Origin: Gemmatimonadota bacterium
GTDB taxonomy: Bacteria > Gemmatimonadota > Gemmatimonadetes > Longimicrobiales > Gaopeijiaceae
DNA: 64,000 bases
Assembly: GCA_028873595.1 (NCBI GenBank)
Contig: JAPPOV010000045.1
Span: 18,925 to 82,924, forward strand
Reading direction: 5' to 3'
Shown: in pieces, positions 18,936 to 28,351 of the stretch
How positions within the stretch are numbered: position 1 is the stretch's first letter
How the letters are laid out: every line of letters begins with the position of its first letter
Position numbers and translations under genes: made by a program
The notes under the pieces: model-generated
Databases searched by the model: none
Seen by the model: the letters and a program-made list of their open reading frames with translations, nothing else
Told to the model about the DNA's origin: nothing

Positions 18936-20051
18936 ATGCGTATCGAAGTCGACGCACGGATGCTGATGGCCGGGGGGATCGGCCGTTTCATCCGCGAGAC
19001 GTGTGGACGGTGGGTAGAAGACCGTCGTGTCGAAGCCGTGCGTCTCTTCGGTCGACCGGACGAGTTGGAGCCATGGCTTGCGGGGCTGGACTATCACGGC
19101 GCCATAGAGATCGTGCCCTGGCTTGACCCCCCCTACCGCTTCAGAGCACAACTTCGCTGGCTGGGACCCTTGGCGCGGCGTAGGAGCTGGCAGCCCGATG
19201 TGACCCTCTTCCCGCATTATGACGCGCCCGCATTCAAGCACCCTCTCCCTTCGGTCACCGTCATCCACGACTTGATCCAGCTGCAGCTTCCGCGGCTTTT
19301 TCCCGGGTGGAAGCGACTGCTGGCAGCAGGGCTGCTGCGAAGGGTCGCCTCCGAGTCCGCGCACCTTGTCACAGTCTCGGATGCCAGTCGAACGGCGCTG
19401 GTCCGTGGACTTGGGTTAAGGCCTGATCAGGTCACGGTCGTCGCGAACGGGGTGTCCCGGATATTCACCGCTGGCCGTCGTCCCGCCCCGGCGCTTGCCG
19501 CGGTGGAGCGAAGGGGAGTCCCCTTCGTCCTGTGCGTGGCGGAGCACCGTCCCCACAAGAATCTTGCTCTTGCTGTTCGAGCGATGGCCAAGTTACCGGA
19601 GCGCGAGGGTTGGGAACTCCTGGTGGTAGGGGCATCGGAGCGGGACGTGCGCGCGCTCACGATCAACATCGGCTGTCGCGGTGTCCTGCCCCGAATTCGA
19701 GTGCGTCCACACGTCACGGATGCTGAGCTTCGCGACCTGTACAGCTCGGCTCACTCGGTTCTTGTGCCTTCCTTGGAGGAGGGGTTCGCGCTTCCGGCGT
19801 GGGAGGCCAGGGCCTGCGGTGCCCCCGTTCTCGTCCTGGATCGGCCGTGGTCTCAGGATCTCGCCAAGCTGGGGGTCACTCGAGTTCGGTCTGGGGACCC
19901 GAGTGCGTGGGCTCGCCATATTCGGCGGATCTCCTCCGAGCCACGGACCTTTCCACCGCTGGAGGCGATCCCATCGTGGGACGAAACGGCGTGTCGGTTG
20001 CTGGATGTACTCGATCAGACTGCTGCACTGTGCGGCCCCCGCGGGACGTAG
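18936..20051 (+). CDS. Glycosyltransferase family 4
   Basis: GT-B glycosyltransferase of 371 residues: an N-terminal Rossmann half (MRIEVDARMLMAGGIGRFIRE), a central linker with VTVVANGVSRIF near 165, then the C-terminal nucleotide-sugar half with FVLCVAEHRPHKNLALAVRAM and the conserved EX7E segment in SLEEGFALPAWEARACG near 275-290. The latter is the retaining GT4 catalytic/donor-binding motif. AAGGAG at 18918-18923 precedes the ATG at 18936. It likely acts in repeat-unit assembly at the cytoplasmic face. It diverges from the flippase at 18826 and is followed at 139 bases by the phosphoglycosyl transferase. Confidence 0.87.
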   Translation: MRIEVDARMLMAGGIGRFIRETCGRWVEDRRVEAVRLFGRPDELEPWLAGLDYHGAIEIVPWLDPPYRFRAQLRWLGPLARRRSWQPDVTLFPHYDAPAFKHPLPSVTVIHDLIQLQLPRLFPGWKRLLAAGLLRRVASESAHLVTVSDASRTALVRGLGLRPDQVTVVANGVSRIFTAGRRPAPALAAVERRGVPFVLCVAEHRPHKNLALAVRAMAKLPEREGWELLVVGASERDVRALTINIGCRGVLPRIRVRPHVTDAELRDLYSSAHSVLVPSLEEGFALPAWEARACGAPVLVLDRPWSQDLAKLGVTRVRSGDPSAWARHIRRISSEPRTFPPLEAIPSWDETACRLLDVLDQTAALCGPRGT

Positions 20052-20190
20052 ACCGCTCTGGTTGTCCTCCTCTGTTGAGCGCAGCTGGACCTCAAGAGCG
20101 CAACGAAATCGGAGAGAGGGTCACGGAGGCACATGCTGCTGCGGCGTCGCAGGCTCTGCAAAGCGACGCTCGACAGCGGTGTGACGTCAG

Positions 20191-20937
20191 GTGCATGCTG
20201 TGACCGCGTCATGCTCCCATTTGGATGATTCCAGATGTAGTGTCGGAGTACCTCTTGGTAAGAAGCGCAAACACCTCTACCGTATAGAGTTTGCCGATCT
20301 CCGACTCTTCCGAATTGTCCTCGACATCTACCCAGTGAAACGCTTCTTCGACATCCTCGGCTCCTCCGTCCTTCTGGTTGGAGCGGTACCCCTGCTCGCG
20401 GTCATTGCGGTCGCCGCTCGGCTGGGCTCGGGAGCACCGGTCTTTTTCCGGCATGAGCGGATCGGGCGAGACGGCCGAAGCTTCGAGTGCCTGAAATTCC
20501 GAACGATGGTCGTGGACGCAGAGGAGTGGTTGGAGCGAGATGAAACCCTCGCCAGACAGCACCGCGAGGAGGGATTCAAGCTTTCGCTGCGCGATGACCC
20601 ACGGATCACGTCCATCGGACGGCTTCTTCGACGGACTCAACTCGACGAGTTGCCCCAACTTTGGAATGTCCTCGTGGGGGACATGTCGCTCGTGGGTCCG
20701 CGACCCCTCGTCACGGAAGAACTCGAGTGGTTCACCGAAGACGAGCGTCGTCGGCTACTTTCGGTACGGCCGGGGATATTCGGGCCATGGACAGCCAAGG
20801 GTCGTCGAAGGCCGGGTTATCCAGAACGTGCTCAGTTGGATCTGAGCTATACGGACTGCGCCGGTCCTGCCCGCGACTTCCGACTGCTGCTCGCGCATGT
20901 GCCCGTCGTGCTCAGAGGGCAGGGAGACGACACCTAG
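20191..20937 (+). CDS. Small monotopic phosphoglycosyl transferase (bacterial sugar transferase)
   Basis: This is the initiating enzyme class (PF02397, PglC/WcaJ C-terminal domain) that moves a sugar phosphate onto undecaprenyl phosphate. It has one re-entrant membrane helix (KRFFDILGSSVLLVGAVPLL, residues about 50-70), FRHERIGRDGRSFECLKFRTM near 85-105, RRTQLDELPQLWNVLVGDMSLVGPRPL near 150-175 with the catalytic DE pair, and the RPGIFGPW segment. The N-terminal four-helix domain of WcaJ/WbaP is absent. The start is uncertain: the frame opens at 20191, but a GTG at 20335, directly before KRFFDI, would give the usual length of about 200 residues. The stop overlaps the next convergent gene by four bases. 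Confidence 0.86.
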   Translation: MHAVTASCSHLDDSRCSVGVPLGKKRKHLYRIEFADLRLFRIVLDIYPVKRFFDILGSSVLLVGAVPLLAVIAVAARLGSGAPVFFRHERIGRDGRSFECLKFRTMVVDAEEWLERDETLARQHREEGFKLSLRDDPRITSIGRLLRRTQLDELPQLWNVLVGDMSLVGPRPLVTEELEWFTEDERRRLLSVRPGIFGPWTAKGRRRPGYPERAQLDLSYTDCAGPARDFRLLLAHVPVVLRGQGDDT

Positions 20938-22052
20938 GCAAGACCGGTGAATCCGATGTCTCTCAGGACCTCGAGCATCTCTTCTTCGAACCGGGAGCGT
21001 GAGAATCGCTCGGCGTTCGCTCGGCAGGCTTTTGCGTCCCAGCCTCGGCTCTCAGATGCGAGCATGGCGTCGAGCAGGCACGTTACTGAATCCTGGTCGA
21101 AGAGGAGCCCGGTCGTCCCGTCTACGACGGTTTCCAGGGCACCTCCCTCAGCCAGGGCCACCACCGGGGTGCCCGCGGCTTGAGTCTCGACCGGCAGAAT
21201 TCCGAAGTCCTCGACACCGGGAAAGACGAGGGCGATCGCACTTTGGATGAGTCGAAGAAGCGTGGGGTCGTCGCAGGCCCCCACGAAGCGGACCGTCGGG
21301 CCCGCCAAGGATCGCAACCTGATGAGGTCGGGACCCTCTCCGAATACGACGAGCGGAAGAGCCCCTTGGTTCGCTGCTTCGATCGCTCGGTCGATCCGCT
21401 TGTAACGGACGAGCCTTCCGCCTGCCAGGAAGTGGGTTCTCGGCCTGTCATGTCGGACGAATCGCTCCACGTCGACAGGAGGATACACGACTCGGGATTC
21501 GCGGTCGTAGAGACGACGGATGCGCGCTGCCACGAACTGGGAATTGGCTACGAAGTGGTCGACCCGCTGGGCGGCCTCGAGGTCTCGCCTTCGTAGATAT
21601 CGGAGTAACGGCGTGGACATTCGACGAACGAAGGCCGGCTGATACTCGTGCGCGAGATCCCAGATATACCGTGGAGGAGTGTGGCAATAGCACACGTGCA
21701 CCGCGTTCCCGGTGTCGACGCTCTTGCAGAAGGCATGGCTGCTCGAAACGACGAACTCCGCGTCGGGAATCCGGGTTCGGCGCCAGACCTCAGGCATGAG
21801 GGGAAGCATGGTCGGGTAGATGCTTCCCGCTCCCGGAAGTCGGCTCAACGGGGTTGGAATCACATTCCGACCATTGAAGGCGGCGGAGACCCGCGGATCG
21901 GGGCGGTGCACCAGCGTGTGGATCGGTGCGCCGGGCAGAATCGAACTCAACGAGGCCAGAACGCTCTCGGAGCCACCCCATCGCACCAACCACTCATGCA
22001 CGAGTGCTGCAGACGGCATCGAAGTTTCCTGGGGTGTCACGATAGTATTCAA
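20934..22052 (-). CDS. Glycosyltransferase family 4 (mannosyltransferase-like)
   Basis: A 372-residue GT-B protein. The N-terminal half has ALVHEWLVRWGGSESVL and a CYCHTPPRYIWD segment, characteristic of a GT4 subgroup often annotated as mannosyltransferases. The C-terminal half has FLAGGRLVRYKRIDRAIEA, GEGPD and the PGVEDFGILPVETQAAGTPVVAL motif carrying the conserved EX7E-like acidic pair. The ATG at 22052 is used; a second ATG at residue 12 is an alternative. It faces the PGT gene on the opposite strand with a four-base overlap and diverges from the third wzi-like gene. Donor specificity is a guess. Confidence 0.87.
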   Translation of the reverse strand: MNTIVTPQETSMPSAALVHEWLVRWGGSESVLASLSSILPGAPIHTLVHRPDPRVSAAFNGRNVIPTPLSRLPGAGSIYPTMLPLMPEVWRRTRIPDAEFVVSSSHAFCKSVDTGNAVHVCYCHTPPRYIWDLAHEYQPAFVRRMSTPLLRYLRRRDLEAAQRVDHFVANSQFVAARIRRLYDRESRVVYPPVDVERFVRHDRPRTHFLAGGRLVRYKRIDRAIEAANQGALPLVVFGEGPDLIRLRSLAGPTVRFVGACDDPTLLRLIQSAIALVFPGVEDFGILPVETQAAGTPVVALAEGGALETVVDGTTGLLFDQDSVTCLLDAMLASESRGWDAKACRANAERFSRSRFEEEMLEVLRDIGFTGLA

Positions 22053-22180
22053 CCGGCCTTAAGTTCCGAACGCAGATGATGTTCACACGCTAGACGCACT
22101 AGAATAAAGAACCTTTCCACTCGCTGCCCACTCCGCATGATGTTCGAACTCATGTTTGCCCGCTCGGTACGATCGATCGG

Positions 22181-23776
22181 ATGATTCGCCGTCGCCCCCT
22201 CCGGTCGTCACGTGGTTGCGCCGTTGCGATTCTCGCGCTGTTGATTTCGAGTCCACTCGGGGCTCAGGGGGTCGGAGTGCAAGATCCCATGCAGCGGTAT
22301 CTGCGCATGATGCAGCTCGCAGGGGCGTCGGAGCCGACGTCCATGACGCTCCTGCCTCTGACTCCCCCTGATCTTGCGAACACCGATTCTGCTCTGTCGG
22401 GACCGTGGCGGTCCGGCCCGGCCGTCGACCGGCTGCGTGCCTGGTCCGGTGCCTCGGTGAGTTGGGATACGGAAACGCGAGGCTTCTACAACTCTTCTCA
22501 CCCTCGGAGGGCGAATGACGGATCTGTCTGGCAGGGGCGGGGCCTCACGACAGCGGTAGAGGGTGGAGGGTCGCTTCGATGGAAGGCGCTTTCGGTCACG
22601 CTGCGGCCCTCGGTCCGATGGCATGCGAACGACGCGTTCTCGATCGCGCCGCATGATCTCCCGGGACAGTCCGAGTGGTCGTATCCGTGGCGGCCCATCG
22701 ACCTGCCCCAACGTTTTGGGCCAGACCCGTTCTGGGCCGCGGATCTTGGTCAGTCTGAGCTCCGACTTGATGCTGGGCCCGTTGCAGTTGGGCTGAGTTC
22801 ACGCGACGCCTGGTGGGGGCCAGCGCAAAAGAATGCGATCGTGCTCGGGAATGCCGCTGGCGGTGTTCCACGAGCGTTCATCGGCTCCTCACGCCCCGTC
22901 GATGTGCCCTTCGCCAGCGTCGAATGGCGTTGGATTTTCGGCCGCTTGAGCCGGAGCCATTGGTTCGCTCCCGGGACCGCCGACCCGGGCCGCTACCTGA
23001 CCGGGGCGATCGTCGCTGTCTCGCCCGAGGCCGTATCCGGGCTTCACCTCGGTGCGTCTCTGGTGAGTTACGGCCGACCCTCCGATCGTGGCCTTTCGGT
23101 CGACGATTACCTCTCGCTCCTCGTTCCGACCGACACCTCGACCGCGGACCAGCTCGGATCGGTCTTTTTCCGATGGGTGCTTCCCCGGAGTGGCTTCGAG
23201 GTCTACGCGGAGTGGGCGAGAAACGATCGTTCGGTCGACTTCGAGGACTTCCTGCTCGAACCCCAGCACGCTCAGGGGTTTACTCTCGGACTCGAGAAAT
23301 TGTTCGACTGGGGCCCCGAGCGACGTGTTTCGGTGCTCGCAGAACTGACCCACCTCGAAGCAGAAGGGACCTCTCGGCTGCGGGACAACCCGACCTTCTA
23401 TGCGCACTCCGTCGCTCTCGAGGGATATACCCACCGGGGCCAGCTGCTTGGTGCCGTCGTCGGACCGGGCGGCTCGCAGCAATACCTCGGGGCGACCATC
23501 TACGGTCGAAGAGGTCGCACAGAGTTCTGGGTTCGACGGTCGGTCAGGGACAACGATGCCTTCTACGAGTGGGCCGATACGACCAGCTTCGATGGGTGTC
23601 TCTTTTGTCAGCACGATGTCTCCTTCGAGGCCGGAGCAGATGTCGTGCTGTTCCATGATTCGTGGGAGACGGGCTGGTCGGGAGCGCTGACTCGCCAGCG
23701 TAATCGCTGGTTTACCGGACCGGACGTATGGAACCTGTCTCTGGGTCTGCGCTTCCGCCGGTCGGGAAGCCGCTGA
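22181..23776 (+). CDS. Wzi-like capsule assembly outer-membrane protein, copy 3
   Basis: The product starts with an excellent signal peptide (MIRRRPLRSSRGCAVAILAL..., cleavage after SSPLGAQ near residue 30). The mature 500 residues repeat the motif set of the two paralogs at 13.9-17.4 kb: WQGRGLTTAVEGGGSLRW, WWGPAQKNAIVLGNAAGGVPRAF, and FRWVLPRSGFEVYAEWARND. The final residues LSLGLRFRRSGSR are compatible with a terminal beta-strand. It most likely forms an outer-membrane barrel involved in surface display of the polysaccharide. It is the last gene before secA, and a strong inverted repeat follows it at 23826-23846. Confidence 0.8.
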   Translation: MIRRRPLRSSRGCAVAILALLISSPLGAQGVGVQDPMQRYLRMMQLAGASEPTSMTLLPLTPPDLANTDSALSGPWRSGPAVDRLRAWSGASVSWDTETRGFYNSSHPRRANDGSVWQGRGLTTAVEGGGSLRWKALSVTLRPSVRWHANDAFSIAPHDLPGQSEWSYPWRPIDLPQRFGPDPFWAADLGQSELRLDAGPVAVGLSSRDAWWGPAQKNAIVLGNAAGGVPRAFIGSSRPVDVPFASVEWRWIFGRLSRSHWFAPGTADPGRYLTGAIVAVSPEAVSGLHLGASLVSYGRPSDRGLSVDDYLSLLVPTDTSTADQLGSVFFRWVLPRSGFEVYAEWARNDRSVDFEDFLLEPQHAQGFTLGLEKLFDWGPERRVSVLAELTHLEAEGTSRLRDNPTFYAHSVALEGYTHRGQLLGAVVGPGGSQQYLGATIYGRRGRTEFWVRRSVRDNDAFYEWADTTSFDGCLFCQHDVSFEAGADVVLFHDSWETGWSGALTRQRNRWFTGPDVWNLSLGLRFRRSGSR

Positions 23777-23825
23777 TTCAACCGCACGAAGGTCGGCGGA
23801 GACGACACCTGCAAATGGCCCTGAG

Positions 23826-23846
23826 ATGGTGGGAGCGTCCCACCAT
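23826..23846. terminator. Perfect inverted repeat between wzi-like gene and secA
   Basis: Nine-base arms ATGGTGGGA and TCCCACCAT flank a GCG spacer, giving a stable stem-loop 50 bases after the wzi-like stop and 62 bases before secA. Only three T residues follow the stem, so a Rho-independent terminator is possible but not classical; a control element for secA is the alternative. Confidence 0.45.
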
Positions 23847-23907
23847 TTGGGTTACCTTCTGCTGCTAACCTCGTCATGCCGCAACACTGCTGTCTGAAGC
23901 CACCTGC

Positions 23908-26900
23908 ATGCTCAAGTCTGCCCTCAAAACCCTTCTCGGCGATCAGCACAAGCGCGAGGCGAAGAAGCTTCAGCCCCTGGTCGATGAGATCAACGAGATC
24001 TACGCCGGACTTTCTTCGCTTTCCGACGACGCACTGAAAGCGAAGACCGACGAGTTTCGCGCGTATATCGAAGAGAAGACCTCCGATCTGAAGGGTGAGA
24101 TCGAAGAGCTTCGCGAGGAAAAGAGGAAGTCGGAGGACGGCAACGAACGAGAGCGTCTTCAGCTCCAAATCGGCGAACTCGAAGGCAAGCTCCTCGAGGA
24201 GCTCGAAGAGTCGCTGGAAGACCTCCTTCCCGAAGCATTCGCTGTCGTCAAAGACGCCTGTCGGCGCCTGCAGGGCACGGAGATCACGGTCACCGGCCAG
24301 ACGCTGGTCTGGGACATGGTCCCGTACGACGTGCAGCTCATCGGCGGTATCGCATTGCATCGGGGCAAGGTCGCCGAGATGGCAACGGGCGAGGGGAAGA
24401 CCCTCGTCGCCACCATGCCGCTGTACCTGAATGCGCTCACCGGTCGGGGATCCCACCTCGTGACGGTGAACTCCTACCTCGCCCAGCGAGACGCTGAGTG
24501 GATGGGGACGGTGTTCCACTTTCTCGGGCTCACCGTGGACGTCATCGACCAGTACGATCCCGGCTCCCCCGAGCGGCAAGCCGCGTATCGGGCCGATATC
24601 ACCTACGGCACGAACAACGAGTTCGGATTCGACTACCTGCGCGACAACATGGTTCACCAGCTCGCGCAGAAGGTGCAGCGCGAGTACGCGTACGCGATCA
24701 TCGACGAGATCGATTCGATCCTCATCGATGAGGCGAGAACGCCGCTGATCATCTCCGGGCCCGTAGGTCGCGACACGTCGACGCCGTTCAAGCAGTTCAA
24801 CCCGCTCGTCGCCTCGCTCTACAAGAAGCAGAATCGCCTCACGACCCAGCTCGTCAGTGAAGCGGAGGCGCACCTTGAAGCCGGTGAGGAGTTCGAGGCG
24901 GGGGAGAAGCTGCTCGCCGTGAAGCGAGGCTCGCCGCGTCACCGAAAGCTGATGAAGCTCTTCGCGGACGACCCGGCGCTACAGACCCTCGTGAACCGGG
25001 TCGAGGCGGATTACATGCGAGAGAAGCGTCTCTTCGAGGTCGACGAGATGCTCTACTTCGCGATGGATGAGAAGGGGCACAACACCCACCTCTCGGACCG
25101 CGGTCTGGACGAGCTGTCACCGAATGATCCGGAGGCGTTCACGATCCCCGACCTGTCGGCGGAAATGGGGGAGATCGAGGAGTCCGAGACGCTCTCGGTG
25201 GATGAGAAGCGGGAGCGGATTCAAGAGCTCGAGTCCGAGTACGCGGGCAAGAGTCAGAAGATGCACGTCATCCATCAGCTCCTGAAGGCGTACACGCTCT
25301 TTCACAAGGACGAGCGGTACATCATTGGCGAGGACGGACAGATCGTCATCGTCGACGAGTTCACCGGTCGTCAGATGGCAGGCCGTCGCTGGAGCGATGG
25401 GCTGCACCAGGCGGTGGAGGCGAAGGAAGGGGTCGAGATTCGTGGGGAGACGCAGACGCTCGCGACGATCACGATTCAGAACTACTTCCGGATGTACGAC
25501 AAGCTGGCTGGCATGACCGGGACGGCAGAGACGGAAGAGAGCGAGTTCCATCAGATCTACGGACTCGATGTGCTCGTCATCCCCACGAACCGCCCGATTG
25601 CGCGTGACGATCGCGACGACCTGATCTTCCGCACGAAGCGGGAGAAGTACGTCGCGATCATGGACGAGATCGAGCGGCTCAATCGTTTAGAGCTACCGGT
25701 ACTCGTGGGCACCACTAATGTGGACGTGTCCGAGACGCTCTCTCGTATGCTCAAGCGCCGCGGAATCACGCATCAGGTGCTCAATGCGAAACACCACAAG
25801 TCGGAGTCGGAGATCGTCCGGGATGCCGGTCAGCCGGGCGCCGTGACCGTCGCGACCAACATGGCCGGGCGTGGGACCGACATTAAGCTGCATGACAGCG
25901 TGAAGGAGGCACGGACGCTGGCCTGGGTTCAGGAGCGGGGTGTCGATCTCGAGGACGTTCTTCCCGTCGACCCAGTGCGTTCAGAGAAGCTGAAGATCGA
26001 GGACGATGATGACGTTCTGGAAGAGGGCGGCCTTCAGATCATCGGATCAGAGCGCCATGATTCGCGCCGGATCGACCGGCAGCTGCGTGGCCGGTCCGGT
26101 CGCCAGGGCGATCCGGGTGCATCGCAGTTCTATCTCTCGCTCGAGGACGACCTCATGCGTCTCTTCGGGTCGGAGCGCATCGCGAACGTGATGGACAAGT
26201 GGGGAGCCGAGGAGGGCGAGGTGATCACCCACGGGCTCGTCACTAAGTCCATCGAGCGCGCGCAGAAGCGGGTCGAAACGAACAACTTCGAGGCCCGCAA
26301 GCGCCTGCTGGATTATGACGATGTCATGAACCAGCAGCGCGAGGTCATCTACGATCTCCGACTCTTCGCCCTGGAAGGCGGGGAGGATCTGAAGGGCGAG
26401 ATCTGGGAGATGATCGAGCTCGCGGCGCAGGACGCGATCGATGAATACGCACCGGCGGAGGACAATCCCGAGCACTGGGATCTGGCTGGGCTGCGTCGCC
26501 GCCTGATTCTCGACTTCTTCCTGATGGTTGCCGAGCTGCCCGAGGAGAACGAGGCCGAGCACGAGATCGAGCGACACGAGGTCGAGGAGTGGGTCCTGAG
26601 CGGACTCCGCAACTCCTTCCACCACAAGATCGACACCCTTGGGGAGCACGCCGAGCAGATCATGAGCTTCATCATGCTCTCGGTGATCGACGAGAAGTGG
26701 AAGGATCACCTCTACGACCTCGATCACCTCAAGGCGTCGATCGGCTTCCGCGGCTGGGGCCAGAAGGACCCGCTGGTCGAGTACAAGAAGGAGGCCTACG
26801 ACATGTTCGTGGACCTCATGAGCGACCTGCGGAAGACGCTTTCGAGCTACTTCTTCCGGGCGCAGTTCGGACAGCCACAGCAGCGCAGGGCGCCCCAGCG

Positions 26901-27213
26901 GATGGTCTACTCAGGGCCGACCGAGCCGCAGACGGGGGTCGTAGATGAGGCTGCGTTGGCTGCACGGCGCAGGGGTGGGGCGCCTCCACGCACGCCCGTC
27001 GTGGACGAGCTGGGGATCTCCGCCCGTGCGGCTTCGGGTGGTGCGGCTGGGGCCGCGGTGCCGGCGGGGCCGGATCCGCGGCAGTTGGCGACGAATCGGG
27101 GGGAGGGGCCGCGTGACCGGACCCCCGTTTCGGTAGACAAAGAGCCGGGGCGGAATGATCCCTGTCCGTGTGGGTCAGGGAAGAAGTACAAAAAGTGTCA
27201 CGGGCGGGGCTGA
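23908..27213 (+). CDS. secA: Preprotein translocase ATPase SecA
   Basis: This is the motor of the general secretion system. Walker A (MATGEGKT) lies at about residues 157-164 and the DEIDSILIDEARTPLIISGP segment near 265 holds the Walker B and its neighbours; the preprotein-crosslinking domain, second ATPase half (MAGRGTDIKL, then SERHDSRRIDRQLRGRSGRQGDPG) and helical scaffold follow. The C terminus carries the zinc-binding SEC-C motif CPCGSGKKYKKCH. At 1101 residues it is about 200 longer than E. coli SecA; additions include a charged coiled-coil region at about 55-100 and a variable Gly/Ala-rich linker before SEC-C. It splits the two polysaccharide gene sets but is a housekeeping gene. Confidence 0.97.
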   Translation: MLKSALKTLLGDQHKREAKKLQPLVDEINEIYAGLSSLSDDALKAKTDEFRAYIEEKTSDLKGEIEELREEKRKSEDGNERERLQLQIGELEGKLLEELEESLEDLLPEAFAVVKDACRRLQGTEITVTGQTLVWDMVPYDVQLIGGIALHRGKVAEMATGEGKTLVATMPLYLNALTGRGSHLVTVNSYLAQRDAEWMGTVFHFLGLTVDVIDQYDPGSPERQAAYRADITYGTNNEFGFDYLRDNMVHQLAQKVQREYAYAIIDEIDSILIDEARTPLIISGPVGRDTSTPFKQFNPLVASLYKKQNRLTTQLVSEAEAHLEAGEEFEAGEKLLAVKRGSPRHRKLMKLFADDPALQTLVNRVEADYMREKRLFEVDEMLYFAMDEKGHNTHLSDRGLDELSPNDPEAFTIPDLSAEMGEIEESETLSVDEKRERIQELESEYAGKSQKMHVIHQLLKAYTLFHKDERYIIGEDGQIVIVDEFTGRQMAGRRWSDGLHQAVEAKEGVEIRGETQTLATITIQNYFRMYDKLAGMTGTAETEESEFHQIYGLDVLVIPTNRPIARDDRDDLIFRTKREKYVAIMDEIERLNRLELPVLVGTTNVDVSETLSRMLKRRGITHQVLNAKHHKSESEIVRDAGQPGAVTVATNMAGRGTDIKLHDSVKEARTLAWVQERGVDLEDVLPVDPVRSEKLKIEDDDDVLEEGGLQIIGSERHDSRRIDRQLRGRSGRQGDPGASQFYLSLEDDLMRLFGSERIANVMDKWGAEEGEVITHGLVTKSIERAQKRVETNNFEARKRLLDYDDVMNQQREVIYDLRLFALEGGEDLKGEIWEMIELAAQDAIDEYAPAEDNPEHWDLAGLRRRLILDFFLMVAELPEENEAEHEIERHEVEEWVLSGLRNSFHHKIDTLGEHAEQIMSFIMLSVIDEKWKDHLYDLDHLKASIGFRGWGQKDPLVEYKKEAYDMFVDLMSDLRKTLSSYFFRAQFGQPQQRRAPQRMVYSGPTEPQTGVVDEAALAARRRGGAPPRTPVVDELGISARAASGGAAGAAVPAGPDPRQLATNRGEGPRDRTPVSVDKEPGRNDPCPCGSGKKYKKCHGRG

Positions 27214-27221
27214 GCGTAGCG

Positions 27222-27237
27222 CCCGAGTGTTCTCGGG
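27222..27237. terminator. Hairpin after secA
   Basis: Perfect six-base arms CCCGAG and CTCGGG around a TGTT loop lie 8 bases downstream of the secA stop. No T run follows, so it may be a Rho-dependent stabilising hairpin rather than an intrinsic terminator. Confidence 0.35.
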
Positions 27238-27377
27238 AGCCCTATTCCGCCGGGCTTCTGCGACGGTAGACAGGCGCTGCCTCATGCCCCATCCTGCCAT
27301 GGTTCCGCGCGCCTGCAGTCTTCCCGATTTCCCGAGCGCGGGAGCGCGCTAGCCTATCGTATAAAGGATAATCAAGA

Positions 27378-28351
27378 GTAAGGGCTCCCAAAGCTCTCAT
27401 TACAGGCATCACCGGGCAGGACGGTGCTTATCTGGCCCGTCACCTTCTCGGTAAGGGGTACTCGGTCATCGGAGCCGAGCGGCGGACGAGCAAAAAGAAC
27501 CGATGGCGCCTCGCCGAACTGGATGTACTAGATCGGATCACGCTGGTCGATATGGACATCACCGACTTGGCGTCGGCCATTCCGGTTCTGGAGTCCGTGG
27601 GGCCGTCGGAGGTGTACAACCTCGCCGCGCAGAGCTTCGTCGGTCTCTCCTTTCACGAGCCTCTTCACACGCTGGATGTGACGGCTCTCGGGTGCGCCCG
27701 TCTCTTGGAGGCGATGCGCATCGTTGACCCGGGGATTCGATTCTATCAGGCGTCCAGCAGCGAGATGTTCGGCAAGGTGCAGGCCGTACCACAATCCGAG
27801 ACGACGCCCTTTTACCCGCGCAGTCCCTACGCCGCCGCTAAGTTTGCGGCGCACTGGCTTGTGGTGAACTATCGCGAGGCGTGCGGGCTGTACGCTACCT
27901 CCGGGATCCTCTTCAACCACGAGTCGCCTCTTCGCGGTGAGGAGTTCGTCACCCGCAGGATTTCGCGCGCGGTGGCGCGAATACGGGCCCGGCTGGATGA
28001 CCATGTAGAACTCGGCAACATGGACGCGAAGCGCGACTGGGGGTTCGCCGCGGAGTACGTCGAGGTCATGCACTTGATGCTGCAGCTGGACGAACCGGAG
28101 GACTTCGTGATCGCGACGGGTCGTACGTATTCGGTCCGCGACTTTGCCGAGCAGGCGTTCGCACACGCTGGCCTGCACTGGGAGGAGCACGTGCGGACAT
28201 CCGAGGCACTCCATCGTCCGGCTGAGGTCGACCTGCTTGTAGGCGACGCGACGAAAGCCGAGGAGCAACTGGGCTGGTTCTGGCGGAACTCTTGGCGATC
28301 ATGGTTGACCGGGATCTGGAGCGCGTCGAGGCGATAGCCGCCAAGACATGA
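27378..28351 (+). pseudogene. gmd: GDP-mannose 4,6-dehydratase, decayed
   Basis: Translation in the frame of the 27552 ATG extends upstream without interruption to [20 protein letters not shown], the canonical Gmd N terminus (about 27390 on), and on through [19 protein letters not shown] (Tyr-x3-Lys) and [18 protein letters not shown]. No ATG, GTG or TTG precedes this N terminus before an in-frame TAA at 27369; a GTA at 27378 sits at the proper distance after AAAGGA. Near the 3' end, after EEQLGWF, the frame changes: the family-like end [20 protein letters not shown] is read only in another frame, whose stop overlaps the next ATG at 28348. The spacing suggests a deletion of about 13 bases. 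The gene is therefore probably non-functional. Confidence 0.75.

Noticed and set aside
27552..28337. Treating the 261-codon frame as an intact gmd gene
   Set aside because: It omits the conserved NAD-binding N terminus and ends out of frame, so a pseudogene call fits better.
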